Below, piece after piece: positions 46,229 to 57,102 of a stretch of 64,000 nucleotides of DNA. A program made the translations under genes and the position numbers. The DNA is from Phaeosaccion multiseriatum. Its lineage: Eukaryota; Ochrophyta, other classes. The notes beneath the pieces were generated by a model. That model worked only from the letters and a program-made list of their open reading frames with translations. It was not told the DNA's origin and did no database searches. Numbering within the stretch: the first letter of the stretch is position 1; each line of letters begins with the position of its first letter. The DNA lies in NCBI GenBank assembly GCA_965112735.1, contig OZ218953.1, positions 2,294,001 through 2,358,000 of the forward strand, given 5' to 3'.

Positions 46229-47486
46229 AAGAGATGAAAGAATGGACTTGTGAGCCAAGAAGACTGGAGAGAGTCGCAGGGCACCCCTTAGAGACAAAGG
46301 TGTGTGGGGGGGGGGAGGGGGCTTTATTGGCTGCGCAACGACCGTGACAGTGTCTTCATTCCCAGCCGACGCCCCCACTCCCTTGGCCCAAATAACTCGC
46401 TCTGGCTCACCCATACGCCCCCACCCACCTGCAGACATCTTGTCGGACGTGTAGGTGATGTACTCGTGTTCCTCTCCCTGCCGTATCTCGCCCGTCTGCT
46501 CCGTGTGCAGTTTCAGGTAGTCCCCCCCGCTCGTTTCCACCACTGCACAAGCACATTCAACAAGTATTCACATGCATGCTCGTTGGAGGAGTATGAGCTG
46601 GCGAAGAAATTGCCTCGCCTTCTCCATCTGTCTTCTCCCCATCCTCTCCCCCTCCCATCCTTCCACTCTCGTCGTCGCGACGCTCACCCCTCCCCTCTGA
46701 GTCTCAACGACCTCCGCCCGTGCGTACCCCGCCACCCTTCCCTGCCCCTGCGCTCACGACTCACCCAGTGACACCTCCTTCTCGCCGGCAGCGTGGTCAG
46801 GGGCCTCCCCTCCACATTGCGGCTGAGTTGAGACTGGCTGCTTGTAGATGAGCGCTAGGTTGAATCGTCCGTAGCCCCCGAGCTTGCAGCGGAGGCAAGG
46901 ATCTGTTTCCAACTCGGTTGCAAACAGAGCCAGCGTCACACTATCTTGTCCTCCGCCGCCCATAACCCGCCACGGACATGTCACGTGACCCTGCGAAGAA
47001 AAGGGGGCGGGGGAGGGCAGTGCGTGACGCCAAAGCAGGGCAGAAACGCATCAGCGATTCAAATTGAAACTTCTGTAGGCTATCGCGCGGATATTGTACG
47101 CAGTGACATTCGGCGAAGAGGACTGCCCTAGCCTGGTGTCACCTCACCTGGAACCACTTGGACGGCGTGTGTCCGTCGTAGCCGTCGGGCTCGTCACCCT
47201 CATCTCCCAACCCCCCGCAGCAACCTACGTGGTGTCCCTGGTGCGGATTCGACCGGGGATGGGCAGAAGCAGACGATGAAGCTGAGGCACCAGCAACAGG
47301 ATGGGAAGGAGCTGGAGGGGGCGGGATTGCAAAGATGGCACGTCCCTGTACGTGCACGTTCGGCTCCGGCGCCCCCGATGCATGAGCGTGATAGGCTATC
47401 ATGATATCACTTTCATCATCGCCATCACCGCCAGACTTCTCTTCTCTACCCAGCATTGTAATATCTTCCATTTTCTTCCCATCCAT
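45780..47486 (-). CDS. Unrecognised multi-exon protein with two CxxC-type pairs
   Basis: No family recognised. Exons supported by splice signals and phase: 47486-47148 (ATG at 47486, preserving KWFQ|GHVTCPWRVMGG), 46990-46765 (DSVTLALFATELE, DPCLRCKLGGYGRFNLALIY) and 46542-46429 (GGDYLKLHTEQTGEIRQGEE). The last exon ends at the TAA at 45780-45782 and contains LRECVVCQGDMWVPRQLLER and an acidic/Ala-rich tail, but the junction from 46429 into it does not stay in phase at the obvious acceptor near 46028, so another small exon or a different acceptor is needed. A pure (GA)n run at 46149-46224 lies in that gap. The first exon is Pro/Ser/Ala/His-rich. Cytosolic or nuclear location is a guess. Confidence 0.55.
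46149..46224. repeat. (GA)n microsatellite
   Basis: Pure GA run; on the minus strand, the sense strand of the enclosing gene, it is (TC)n. The Ser/Leu and Arg/Glu frames over it are artefacts. Confidence 0.97.
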
Positions 47487-47743
47487 CTCCTCCGCGCTCG
47501 TCCCCTCTCGGTTCTTGTAAGAAAGGGGTCTTCTCCTTCTTATTCCCTACTCCATAATAAGAGCAGAGCAGAGCGGCAATGTGGGGAGACGAAGTATTCC
47601 GGGGAAAGGGGTACTGTAAATTTGTTGTGATTTGATTTGGATTTCAGATTTGGTGGCTACAGATGGCGACCAAGTGGCGACGGTGGATTCGAATGCTGTA
47701 ACTGTCATTATGATATCATCACATTTATCCATCATTCGAGGAA
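47487..47743. promoter_or_regulatory. Short divergent spacer
   Basis: Only 257 bases separate two outward-facing start codons, so the promoters must be compact or shared. No specific site is claimed. Confidence 0.45.
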
Positions 47744-49991
47744 ATGAGGAAGGAAGCGTACCAAGCCGAGCCAGCGGGGGCTGTGGAAGATGGCCCGCTG
47801 CAGCAAAAGAAGGGGGGGGCGGAGAATCACAATCAAAACGAAGGGAAGAAGCAGCAGCAGGGTGCGATGGGCTACCCGACGCCTTTGACGAGCATCTTGA
47901 GCTCGGAGGGGAAAGTTGCGACACCGTGGACGTGCCTCGTCTGCTCGGAGACTAACAAGCACGAGGTTAGCTAGAGTAGTTGAGGAGGTCTTTTGAAGGA
48001 GAAAGTGGCTTGACATACTATGTGATATCCCCACCAGAGCAGGTCTTCAGACTTTTTGCTACCCCTTCGAAGAATGCCGAGATGGGCTGGCCAAAACCGC
48101 CTACCCTCCTTTCCTTGGTCATGCTTGTCTCCTGTACTATCCTCCCTTCAGGCCGCGGTGTGCTTTCTGTGTCGCCGGACGCGCATCCCCAAGTGGCTGC
48201 ACACGGAGAGCGGAAAACCTGCTGTGCCAGGTCAGTTGTCTAGTATGCCCATACAGCAGAGCGGACCAACGGATCGTGGACAGGCTGACCAAACGACTGA
48301 CAGGCAGGCAGAGAGACCGGGAGAGGGGGGGTGGAGGTGGCCAGCTTCGCGAATGGCCACAGCCGATTAGAGGGCGTCGACTGTCCTTTGTCATTGCTCT
48401 CTGCTTACCTCCAGTGAGGTGTTCAGATGCGTCCCAAAAGGCCTGTAGAAGGCAGCATCTTCTTTGTCCATACCATGCTTCTCCTGCCTATGCTTACTAT
48501 TGCTCGTCCAACAGGTGCTGTTATCCAGACGCCTCCGCGCTGCACGTCGCTGCCAATTGGGGACTGCCTCATGGTCGCACACTGCGTAGGCATCAAGCCG
48601 GATCTGCTGGAGACCCCTCCTTTGGCAGGCCCTCCCCGCCCACCATGTAGCATCGCTTGCTTTGGTATTGTCAGAAATAATGACATCAGCAGCCAGGAGG
48701 AGCAACCCGGACAGCAGGAGTGTGACAGCAGCAGCAGTAGAGCGTCTCTACTGGAGGTGGTCATCCCTGTGGAGGAGGTGAGATATGTGTATATGTGCAG
48801 GGTGACAAGAACGAATGAGAAGAAACTGCTAAATGCGCTTGTGTTTAAGGCTGCGAGAGCACCCGCTCTTCTCTCCACTTCGCTCTCACCCTTCCCGCTC
48901 CTCTCTTTCCCTTTCCCCTGCGTAGATTTCCTTGCTCACCGTCCTGGCAGCAGGCACGGAAGCCAACGCACAGGCCTATCGCCAATTCCTGAGCTTTGGG
49001 TTTTGCCCGCAGTGCACGCGCACCTTCAACATCCAAAACGGCCCGGGGCACTTGCTGATAGGTAGCACCTGTATCTGTGGACAGGAGACGGAAGTCGAGT
49101 GTTGCAACGAGCACATATGGAGGGCAGTAGGGGGAGGACTGGGAGGACTGAGATGCTTTTATTTTGCGTGTGCATATGTCTTTCCTCGTCGCGTGAGAGT
49201 GAGAGAATGCATTACGGAGGACCAGCGGTCATTTGCTTGCCCGCAATATGAGTCGACTTTCCACCACAAGTCAAACTCTCTTTCACTGGAGGAAGCTCTC
49301 TATTGCTCTCATGACCACCCCTGGGTTCCTCCTCTCCCTCGACTCTCTCCGTTGCTCGGCTCCTCTTCTCTCATACACTCTCTCTCTCTCTCTCTCTCTC
49401 GTGTATCTCTTCTTTCTCTCATATATTCTTTTTTCTCTTTATCTCTCTCCCTCTGTGTGTGTCTCCCCCCCTCTCCATCCCTCTCTGTATCCCATCACCA
49501 CCAACCGACCTATCCATCCAATCAACGCGGCAATGCCCAGCCTCGGAGCGGGCCGAGCTGAGCGCGTCACTAGCGAAGGTGGGGAAGCTTTTGGCCGATG
49601 CGTTTGTGAACAAGGCCGTGGCCAAGAACGGTGCGGTGGTGAACAAAGCAGAGGTCCTGCGATCAACGCAGAAGATCAAGGACCTTCAGGCGCAAGAGGA
49701 AAAGGTACACATGCAAGGAGTAGGTGGGCCAACGGGTAGCTAGTAGGGTCATCCCCTGAACGCGAGGATGACGTGGGTGCGTGCGTCGGTGCGAGCTCGG
49801 CCAGCCTGCATGCAAAGCAGACCAGCCAGCCCTGCCTGTGGAGCCCCACTGACGGTGAAGCGTCCTCCTCGCTCACCGCAGCCCCTCCCTTTCCGTGTTG
49901 CCCTCGTCTCCTCCTCCTCTTGATTGCGTAGATCAAGCGCCGACTGGAGAGGCCCGTCCTGAGCTGCCCTCACTGCGCGTGGAGGCCGTAG
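47744..49991 (+). CDS. RanBP2-type zinc-finger protein with split CxxC pairs
   Basis: Exons: 47744-47965, 48152-48230, 48515-48777, 48926-49061, 49541-49704, 49932-49991 (TAG). Joining exons 1 and 2 creates WTCLVCSETNKHEAAVCFLC, an exact W-x-C-x2-C-x3-N-x6-C-x2-C RanBP2-type zinc finger, which validates the splice. Such fingers bind ubiquitin, RNA or small GTPases, and the ligand here is unknown. Exon 4 has AYRQFLSFGFCPQCTRTFNI and the last exon LSCPHCAWRP at the very C-terminus; these two CPxC knuckles, separated by a predicted helical, Lys-rich segment (exon 5), could form one split zinc ribbon. All junctions keep phase. No named orthologue is recognised. Confidence 0.72.
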
Positions 49992-51078
49992 CTGCTGCCT
50001 GTTGTCGGCCTAGCTCGTAAGAGGAAGCCCTCACTACCTGTCTGGCACCGTGCGGCCGCCACCTCACGCATCAGGCTGCTATGTGAGCTGCAAGGCGGGC
50101 CTGCATGGGTCTTTCTCCGAGCAGATTTCAACCTGAGTGCGCTACAACAAGTGGCGAACGACACAGGCCTCGGGAGGTACTTTTCCACGGGAGCCCCGTC
50201 GCTCCCTACCTAGACACAAAGTGCCTCGGGAGCAAAGAGCAGACCCTGGCTGCTCCGCGACAGCCGACACGACGAACGGCTTCGTCACCGACCCATAGGG
50301 GGGGTGGGTGGTGGGCTCTGCCCGCTGAACCTGCCTGCCCTACTCCTTCCCCTCGACCGCGCTCTGGCTCCAACTCGCTGGGAGTGATGGTTGACTGTCC
50401 TTGAGCAGAGGTGTGGAGTGGCCGACTGCCCTGCTGCATCCCCCCCCCCCACCGGAGGGAGCCCGCGGAGCGGCCGAGAGCGAGAGAGAGAGGGCGAGCC
50501 CTGTGGCTAGACCATGGGTTCCAGGCGAGGTTTCTCTGGCGCCTGGCTTCTGGACCGTAGCCGCCTCCTGGCTTCGGGGCTTCTGGCCGCAGGCCAGACG
50601 GTCTGGCTTGCTTCTGGGCACTGGCTTCGTTCTCAGGCTCTGGCTTCCCTTAATGGGGGGGGCGGGGGGGGGGCTCTCGCTACTGTCCTGCTGGCTTCAG
50701 CAGGCCCAGCCCCTGGCTTGGCTTCTTGCTTTCGGCCGCAGGCCGCCTCTCGGCCGCTTCCCTTTTTACTGACTGGCTGAGAATGCCGTTTTCGAACAGA
50801 GCGAGTTTGCGAGGAGTCATAGTCTCGATAAACGTGTTTTCGGGCAGGGAGAGACAAGACACCCGGGGGGAGGGGGGGCGCGCAAGGGGTTGAGGCTTGG
50901 GGATAGGTGTACCACCGGGGTTAGAGGGAGTGAGTCGGATACGTGGGGCCGGATAGGCGTGGTCATTGTTGTTGGATGAAGAGGAGGAGGAGGCGTCGCG
51001 AGAGCAGCGGTGCCAGAGTAGTCGCAAGGGTAGAAGAGCTCATCGCGACGAGGAAGACAGCAAGGGTAGAGTTCACAG
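49992..51078. other. Spacer upstream of the TCGG element
   Basis: No gene supported. Contains Ser/Trp/Arg-type frames on both strands without splice context and several imperfect GGCTTC/CTGGCTTC repeats at 50540-50750. TCACAG at 51073-51078 is the left target duplication of the adjoining element. Confidence 0.5.
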
Positions 51079-53308
51079 TCGGCTCCAGACTGGCCTAGAA
51101 GCCTAGGCCTAGAGACGAAATTCGGCCGGCCTAGGGGGGCCGCAGGCCCCCGGCCTAGGCCTAGAGGGGGCCGCAGGTCCCCGGCCTAGGCCTATTTTTG
51201 GCGCAGCCCCCCCGGCCTAGGCCTATCGACCCTGGGCAAGATTACGGTGTGCGCCGGCCGTAACCAGTAATCAGCCCCCGGCCGGCGCAAAATCAGTAAT
51301 CAGGTCGGCTGGTCACCGGCTGTAAGCAACCAGACCGGCTGGCGCCGGTCGTAATCAGTAATCAGGCCGGCTGCGCCGGCCGTAATCAGAATCAGATGAT
51401 CTTGTCCAGGGTCGACTCCCTCCCTCCCTCCCTCCCTCCCTCCCTCCCTCTCTCCCTCCCTCCCTCCCTCCCTCCCTCCTCCCTCCCTCCCTCCCTCCCT
51501 CCCTCCCTCCCTCCCTCCCTCCCTCCCTCCCTCCCTCCCTCCCTCCCTCCCTCCCTCCCTCCCTCCCTCCCTCCCTCCCTCCCTCCCTCCCTCCCTCCCT
51601 CCCTCCCTCCCTCCCTCCCTCCCTCCCTCCCTCCCTCCCTCCCTCCCTCCCTCCCTCCCTCCCTCCCTCCCTCCCTCCCTCCCTCCCTCCCTCCCTCCCT
51701 CCCTCCCTCCCTCCCTCCCTCCCTCCCTCCCTCCCTCCCTCCCTCCCTCCCTCCCTCCCTCCCTCCCTCCCTCCCTCCCTCCCTCCCTCCCTCCCTCCCT
51801 CCCTCCCTCCCTCCCTCCCTCCCTCCCTCCCTCCCTCCCTCCCTCCCTCCCTCCCTCCCTCCCTCCCTCCCTCCCTCCCTCCCTCCCTCCCTCCCTCCCT
51901 CCCTCCCTCCCTCCCTCCCTCCCTCCCTCCCTCCCTCCCTCCCTCCCTCCCTCCCTCCCTCCCTCCCTCCCTCCCTCCCTCCCTCCCTCCCTCCCTCCCT
52001 CCCTCCCTCCCTCCCTCCCTCCCTCCCTCCCTCCCTCCCTCCCTCCCTCCCTCCCTCCCTCCCTCCCTCCCTCCCTCCCTCCCTCCCTCCCTCCCTCCCT
52101 CCCTCCCTCCCTCCCTCCCTCCCTCCCTCCCTCCCTCCCTCCCTCCCTCCCTCCCTCCCTCCCTCCCTCCCTCCCTCCCTCCCTCCCTCCCTCCCTCCCT
52201 CCCTCCCTCCCTCCCTCCCTCCCTCCCTCCCTCCCTCCCTCCCTCCCTCCCTCCCTCCCTCCCTCCCTCCCTCCCTCCCTCCCTCCCTCCCTCCCTCCCT
52301 CCCTCCCTCCCTCCCTCCCTCCCTCCCTCCCTCCCTCCCTCCCTCCCTCCCTCCCTCCCTCCCTCCCTCCCTCCCTCCCTCCCTCCCTCCCTCCCTCCCT
52401 CCCTCCCTCCCTCCCTCCCTCCCTCCCTCCCTCCCTCCCTCCCTCCCTCCCTCCCTCCCTCCCTCCCTCCCTCCCTCCCTCCCTCCCTCCCTCCCTCCCT
52501 CCCTCCCTCCCTCCCTCCCTCCCTCCCTCCCTCCCTCCCTCCCTCCCTCCCTCCCTCCCTCCCTCCCTCCCTCCCTCCCTCCCTCCCTCCCTCCCTCCCT
52601 CCCTCCCTCCCTCCCTCCCTCCCTCCCTCCCTCCCTCCCTCCCTCCCTCCCTCCCTCCCTCCCTCCCTCCCTCCCTCCCTCCCTCCCTCCCTCCCTCCCT
52701 CCCTCCCTCCCTCCCTCCCTCCCTCCCTCCCTCCCTCCCTCCCTCCCTCCCTCCCTCCCTCCCTCCCTCCCTCCCTCCCTCCCTCCCTCCCTCCCTCCCT
52801 CCCTCCCTCCCTCCCTCCCTCCCTCCCTCCCTCCCTCCCTCCCTCCCTCCCTCCCTCCCTCCCTCCCTCCCTCCCTCCCTCCCTCCCTCCCTCCCTCCCT
52901 CCCTCCCTCCCTCCCTCCCTCCCTCCCTCCCTCCCTCCCTCCCTCCCTCCCTCCCTCCCTCCCTCCCTCCCTCCCTCCCTCCCTCCCTCCCTCCCTCCCT
53001 CCCTCCCTCCCTCCCTCCCTTCGACCCTGGAGAAGATTACGGTGTGCGCCGGCCGTAATCAGTATTCAGCCCCCGGCTGGCGCATAATCAGTACTCAGGC
53101 CGGCTGGCGCCGGTCATAATCAGTAATCAGGCCGGCTGCGCCGGCCGTAATTACTAATCAGATAGAGGCCTAGGCCTAGAACCGCCGGCCTAGGGAGAAA
53201 AAATGGCCGGCCTAGAGCGGCCAACGGCCGCCGGCCTAGGCCTAGAGCGGGCGTAGGCCGCTCGGCCTAGGGCCTAGAGCATAGGCTTCTAGGCCAGTCT
53301 GGAGCCGA
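51079..53308. mobile_element. Non-autonomous terminal-inverted-repeat element carrying a (CCCT)n array
   Basis: The terminal 27 bases at 51079-51105 (starting TCGGCTCCAGACTGGCCTAG) are the exact reverse complement of 53282-53308. The element is flanked by a direct 6-base duplication, TCACAG, at 51073-51078 and 53309-53314. Inside are palindromic GGCCTAGGCCTA and GGCCGGCTGGCGCCGG blocks, and a roughly 145-base direct repeat beginning TCGACCCTGG at 51226 and 53021 on both sides of the array. No transposase frame is present. This structure supports a cut-and-paste DNA transposon derivative; the superfamily is not assigned. Confidence 0.88.
51416..53020. repeat. About 400-unit (CCCT)n array
   Basis: Roughly 1.6 kb of almost perfect CCCT tetramers with only a few slips near the left end. 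It is bounded by inverted 10-mers, CCAGGGTCGA at 51406-51415 and TCGACCCTGG at 53021-53030. The long Pro/Ser/Leu open frame across it is a repeat artefact, and the assembled length may not be exact. Confidence 0.97.
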
Positions 53309-53467
53309 TCACAGCAGCAGAGTGTGAAGAGTGAGAGGAGCGACCCGCCCGGCCGCTTTACGGTTTCGCACCTCTTTCCCCCCTTTTTTTTGGACAGACC
53401 TGAAACTGACTGAAGAAGGAATTTTTGGCCCACCTGGAAACAGGAGAGAGAGTTTAGTGAAAGCAGC

Positions 53468-56400
53468 AAAAAATAAGTCACCCATACATTGGATGCAATG
53501 CTGCGGGACTTGGGACGGAATGTAGATTCTGCGGCTTCAGCATCTTTGATCCTTGCCCGGCAGCTGACGCATCGACGGGAGCCCCCTCCGCGGCACCTCC
53601 TTCTCCTGCGTCACCGACAAGCCCTCCAAGCAGCATCGCCACCTCCCCTTCTTCTCCGGCACCAACGCCTCCGAGCGACGCAGGAGGAGGAGACAGTTGC
53701 TCCGTACTCTGTCGGCAGGGGAATCCGGCGGAGCCTTGCTTCTTCGACCCCTCCTGTGCAAGTGGCGGTAAGTGACGTCATCACTACGCCAGCACCACCA
53801 GCCCAGCCATCCGCCAGTCACTGCCTGCCTGCCGGCCTGCTGCTGCCCTTGCTTCGCTCCTTCTCCCTCTAAGGCCTGACCTCCCCCCCCTCCCCGCCCC
53901 TCCTCCCCTATCCTGCTGCTCTCACTCTGCCTAAATGGGCATCCACAGGCATCGGGTGCAATGCACGGGGTTTGGGAAGGGATTGTAGGTTTTGTGGCTT
54001 CGGCATCTTTGATCCGTGCCCAGACGCCTCATCTTCGACCTCCCCTCCGACGCCTACTTCCGTGCCCGCCGCACCCACCACGCCTTCTGCTCCTGCGCCG
54101 ACAAGAGCCCCAAGCAATGCAGGAGGAGCAGGAGGAGTCGACGACGCCTGCTCCGCCCGCTGTCACTCCAGTGAACCATGCTTCCTGGATCCTCTGTGCC
54201 TGGACTGCGCTAGAGACCCTCGCTCTTGTAAGTAGTAGATTGTACGCCGCCGCCAGCCATCCTGATTTGTGTGCCTTCCTCACCTCGCCTTGCTTGCTTC
54301 GTTTTCATCATGTCAACGAGCGGCCGCTGCTCACCTCCTCCTCTCTCATCATCATCGTCATGTACCCCCCCCCCCCCTACCCGCATTCTCTTGATTCTCT
54401 TCAATGTCCATAGGCAACGGGTGCAATGCACGAGGATTGGGACAGGAGTGTAGATTCTGTAATTTCTCCTTCTTCCCGGACTGCCCAGTGGTCGCCAACA
54501 CGGTGACCCCGACATCGCCACCGACGCCAGCTCCAGTGGCCATCCCACCCACTCAGGTTTGAAGCGTATCCCCTCTCCGCCCTGGGCTCAGGTCTTCCTT
54601 GCCTTGCTTGCCTTCTTTCCTCTCTCCTCTTGTCTCCCATATAGCTACCTTCTTCCACTTCAACATCTTTAATCCTGGCCCGGCAGACAGTCCTCCTCTC
54701 CTTCCTTGGTACTTATTACCTCTCTCCTTCTTCTTTCGCCTCGGCTCCTCTCCATTCCTCTCCCCCTCTTGGTGTGCCTCTGACTGGGAAATGCATTATG
54801 CATCCATCATACTCCCATCGTCTGCTCTCCCGCTGGCTGTCCTGCCTGGGCTGGTGGTGCATCGAATCTCCCTCAGGCCCCAACCACCGTCACTCCAACC
54901 ACCACCCCTCCGTCTCCGGCACCAGCAGCAGCAAGCGCCGACACCACGACTGCACCCGCCCCCGCGCCCTCGACTTCAGTTCCGACTGCTGCTCCGACTG
55001 CGGTAGGTGACATGACGCGGTGCGCTTTTTTCCTTTTCTCTCTCCTCTTGTCTCCCGTATAATTATACCCTCCACACACCAGGATCTTTGATCCTTGCCC
55101 GGCAGACGACGATTCCTCCTCTCATGCATGTATTCATTCCGTGGTACGTTTTCTTGCTGTGCTTCTGACGCGTAATGCACGCATCCATCATAGCGAGGAG
55201 GGGAGGGGAGCGAGTGCCTCGTGGAGGGGGCGGAGTGCGCGGCATTATTCTTCGGCGTATCAGCTTGCTGCGGTGACGTGAGCGTCTTTGTTGGAGGTGC
55301 CGGCGGCTTCTGCATCGGCGGCACTTGCTCGGCGAGTCTTGGCCAAGAAGGGGAGAGCTGCGCGGGAGATGTAAAAAACAACTCCTGTGCCCAAGGCCTC
55401 TCTTGCATGGAGGGTAGCTGTGCTGCACCAGGAGGTATTGGTGAAAAGTGCGAGCTGGGCGACTTGTCCTTGTTGAACAATTCGTGCGAGGGAGAACTTC
55501 TCTGCATCGAGGGGACGTGCAGCGAGTGCCTCGTGGAGGGGGCGGAGTGCTCGGCATCCTTCTTCGGTGTATCAGCTTGCTGCGGTGACGTGAGCGTCTT
55601 TGTTGGAGGTGCCGGCGGCTTCTGCATCGGCGACACCACTAGCAACGCCCCCTTCATTGAACTTGGCACTTGCTCGCCGAGTCTTGGCCAAGTAGGGGAC
55701 AGCTGCACGGGAACCGGGACTTTAAACACCAACTCCTGTGTCCAAGGCCTCTTTTGCGTGGAGGGTAGCTGTGCTGAACCAGGAGGTGTTGGTGGCAAGT
55801 GCGAGGCGGACAATTTTAACGTCTTTACCAATACGTGCGAGGGAGAACTTCTCTGCATCGAGGGGACGTGCAGCGACAGCGAGTGCCTCTTGGAGGGCGC
55901 GGAGTGCTCGGCATTCCTCTTCTCCATCACAACTTGCTGTGGTGACGAGAACTTCGCTGGAGGTACCGGCGGCTTCTGCATCGAGGAAGACCTTGGCACG
56001 TCCGACGGCAATGGCGACACCACTGGCAACGGCCCCTTCAGTGGCAGTTGCTCGGCGAGTCGTGGCCAAAACGGGGAGCGCTGCTCGGGAGATGGACGTG
56101 AGATTAACACCAACTCCTGTGTCCAAGGCCTCTTTTGCGTGGAGGGTAGCTGCGCTGCACCAGGAGGTATTGGTGAGAAGTGCGAGCTGAACGAATTTGA
56201 TTTTAACAGTTCGTGCGAGGGGGAACTTTTCTGCATCGAGGGGACGTGCAGCGAGTGCCTCGTGGAGGGGGCGGAGTGCTCGGCATCCTTCTTCGGCGCA
56301 TCAGGTTGCTGCGGTGAGGTGAGCATCTTTGGAGGTGCCGGCGGCTTCTGCATCGGCGACACCACTAGCAACGGCCCCTTCATTGGCACTTGCTCGGCGA

Positions 56401-56606
56401 GTCTTGGCCAAGAAGAGGAGAGCTGCGCGGGAGATTTACGCAACAACTCCTGTGCCCCAGGCCTCTTTTGCATGGAGGGTAGCTGCGCTGCACCAGGAGT
56501 TGTTGGTGACAAGTGCGAGGTGACAACTGGCCGATTTGCGCCGATCAGTTCGTGCGAGGAAGGACTTTTCTGCCTCGAGGGGACGTGCTGCTGCGATTCT
56601 AGCTAG
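53468..56606 (+). CDS. Modular Cys-rich, probably extracellular protein (start not found)
   Basis: Exons: about 53468-53767, 53949-54227, 54414-54556, 54877-55002, 55194-56606 (TAG). The first three exons each carry a module beginning GCNARGLG and CRFCGFGIFDPCP, followed by Pro/Ser/Thr/Ala linkers and, in the first two, a second Cys cluster (PCFxDPxC). Exon 4 is a pure Thr/Pro/Ala mucin-like linker. Exon 5 encodes tandem Cys-rich units, about 3.5 copies: ECLVEGAECSASFFGVSACC with a later GGFCIGD, then C-x-SLGQ-x-G-x-SC, SCVQGLFCVEGSC, CEGELLCIEGTC. The C-x6-C-x10-CC spacing resembles disulfide knots in general. Disulfide-rich modules and mucin-like linkers suggest a cell-wall or secreted protein. 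No signal peptide was located; the true first exon may lie upstream, near or beyond the TCGG element. Confidence 0.7.
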
Positions 56607-57102
56607 GAGGGGAGAGCAGAGTGCTCAGCCCTCTCCTGCGGAGCAGGTCAGCTTGCTGTGGTGATGTCACCACCCGGAGAGGTGGCGGCTTCAGTGTCGA
56701 CGAGGAGGACTTTCGCACGTCCAGCCACTTCCAATGGCAACGGGGAGCGTAAGGGAAGGCAGTAGACGTCTGGGATCGACTGGGAGGGACTGGCTTTGAA
56801 CGCGAGGAGTGAGCGGGAACGTGTCCAGCGTCATAGAGCAGGGGTAGGTAGCAGATGTAGGGGCGGCGGGGCGGTGTATGAGGTGGTTGAGAGGATCCAG
56901 CGAGGGAGGGGAGCGAAAAAAACTCTCCCACTTTAAGGTGCCATCCAATTTGGATGAAAATTTGGAAATTCTCCCACTCTTAAGGTGCCATCCAATTCTT
57001 TTTTTGGATCCGGCACAAAGAAAGCCTTGAAGAAAGGCAAAAGAGAGAGGAAGAGGAGAGCCTTCGGCTTCTCCGTTTGCTGTGCGTAGCAGCACGTGCA
57101 AC
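56607..57102. promoter_or_regulatory. Spacer before the coiled-coil gene, with a direct repeat
   Basis: Contains two copies of about 26 bases, CTCCCACTTTAAGGTGCCAT... at 56925-56950 and CTCCCACTCTTAAGGTGCC... at 56971-56997, 46 bases apart and roughly 110-150 bases upstream of the ATG at 57103. They may be promoter elements or a small duplication. Confidence 0.45.

Noticed and set aside
46225-46290. BTB-domain start (VFLAHKSIL) on the minus strand
   Set aside because: The frame runs straight into the GA repeat with no continuation of a BTB fold; recorded only as an open question for that gene.
51396-53087. 563-residue open frame of Pro-Pro-Ser-Leu repeats
   Set aside because: It is the translation of a pure (CCCT)n array inside a TIR element; any frame of that repeat stays open.
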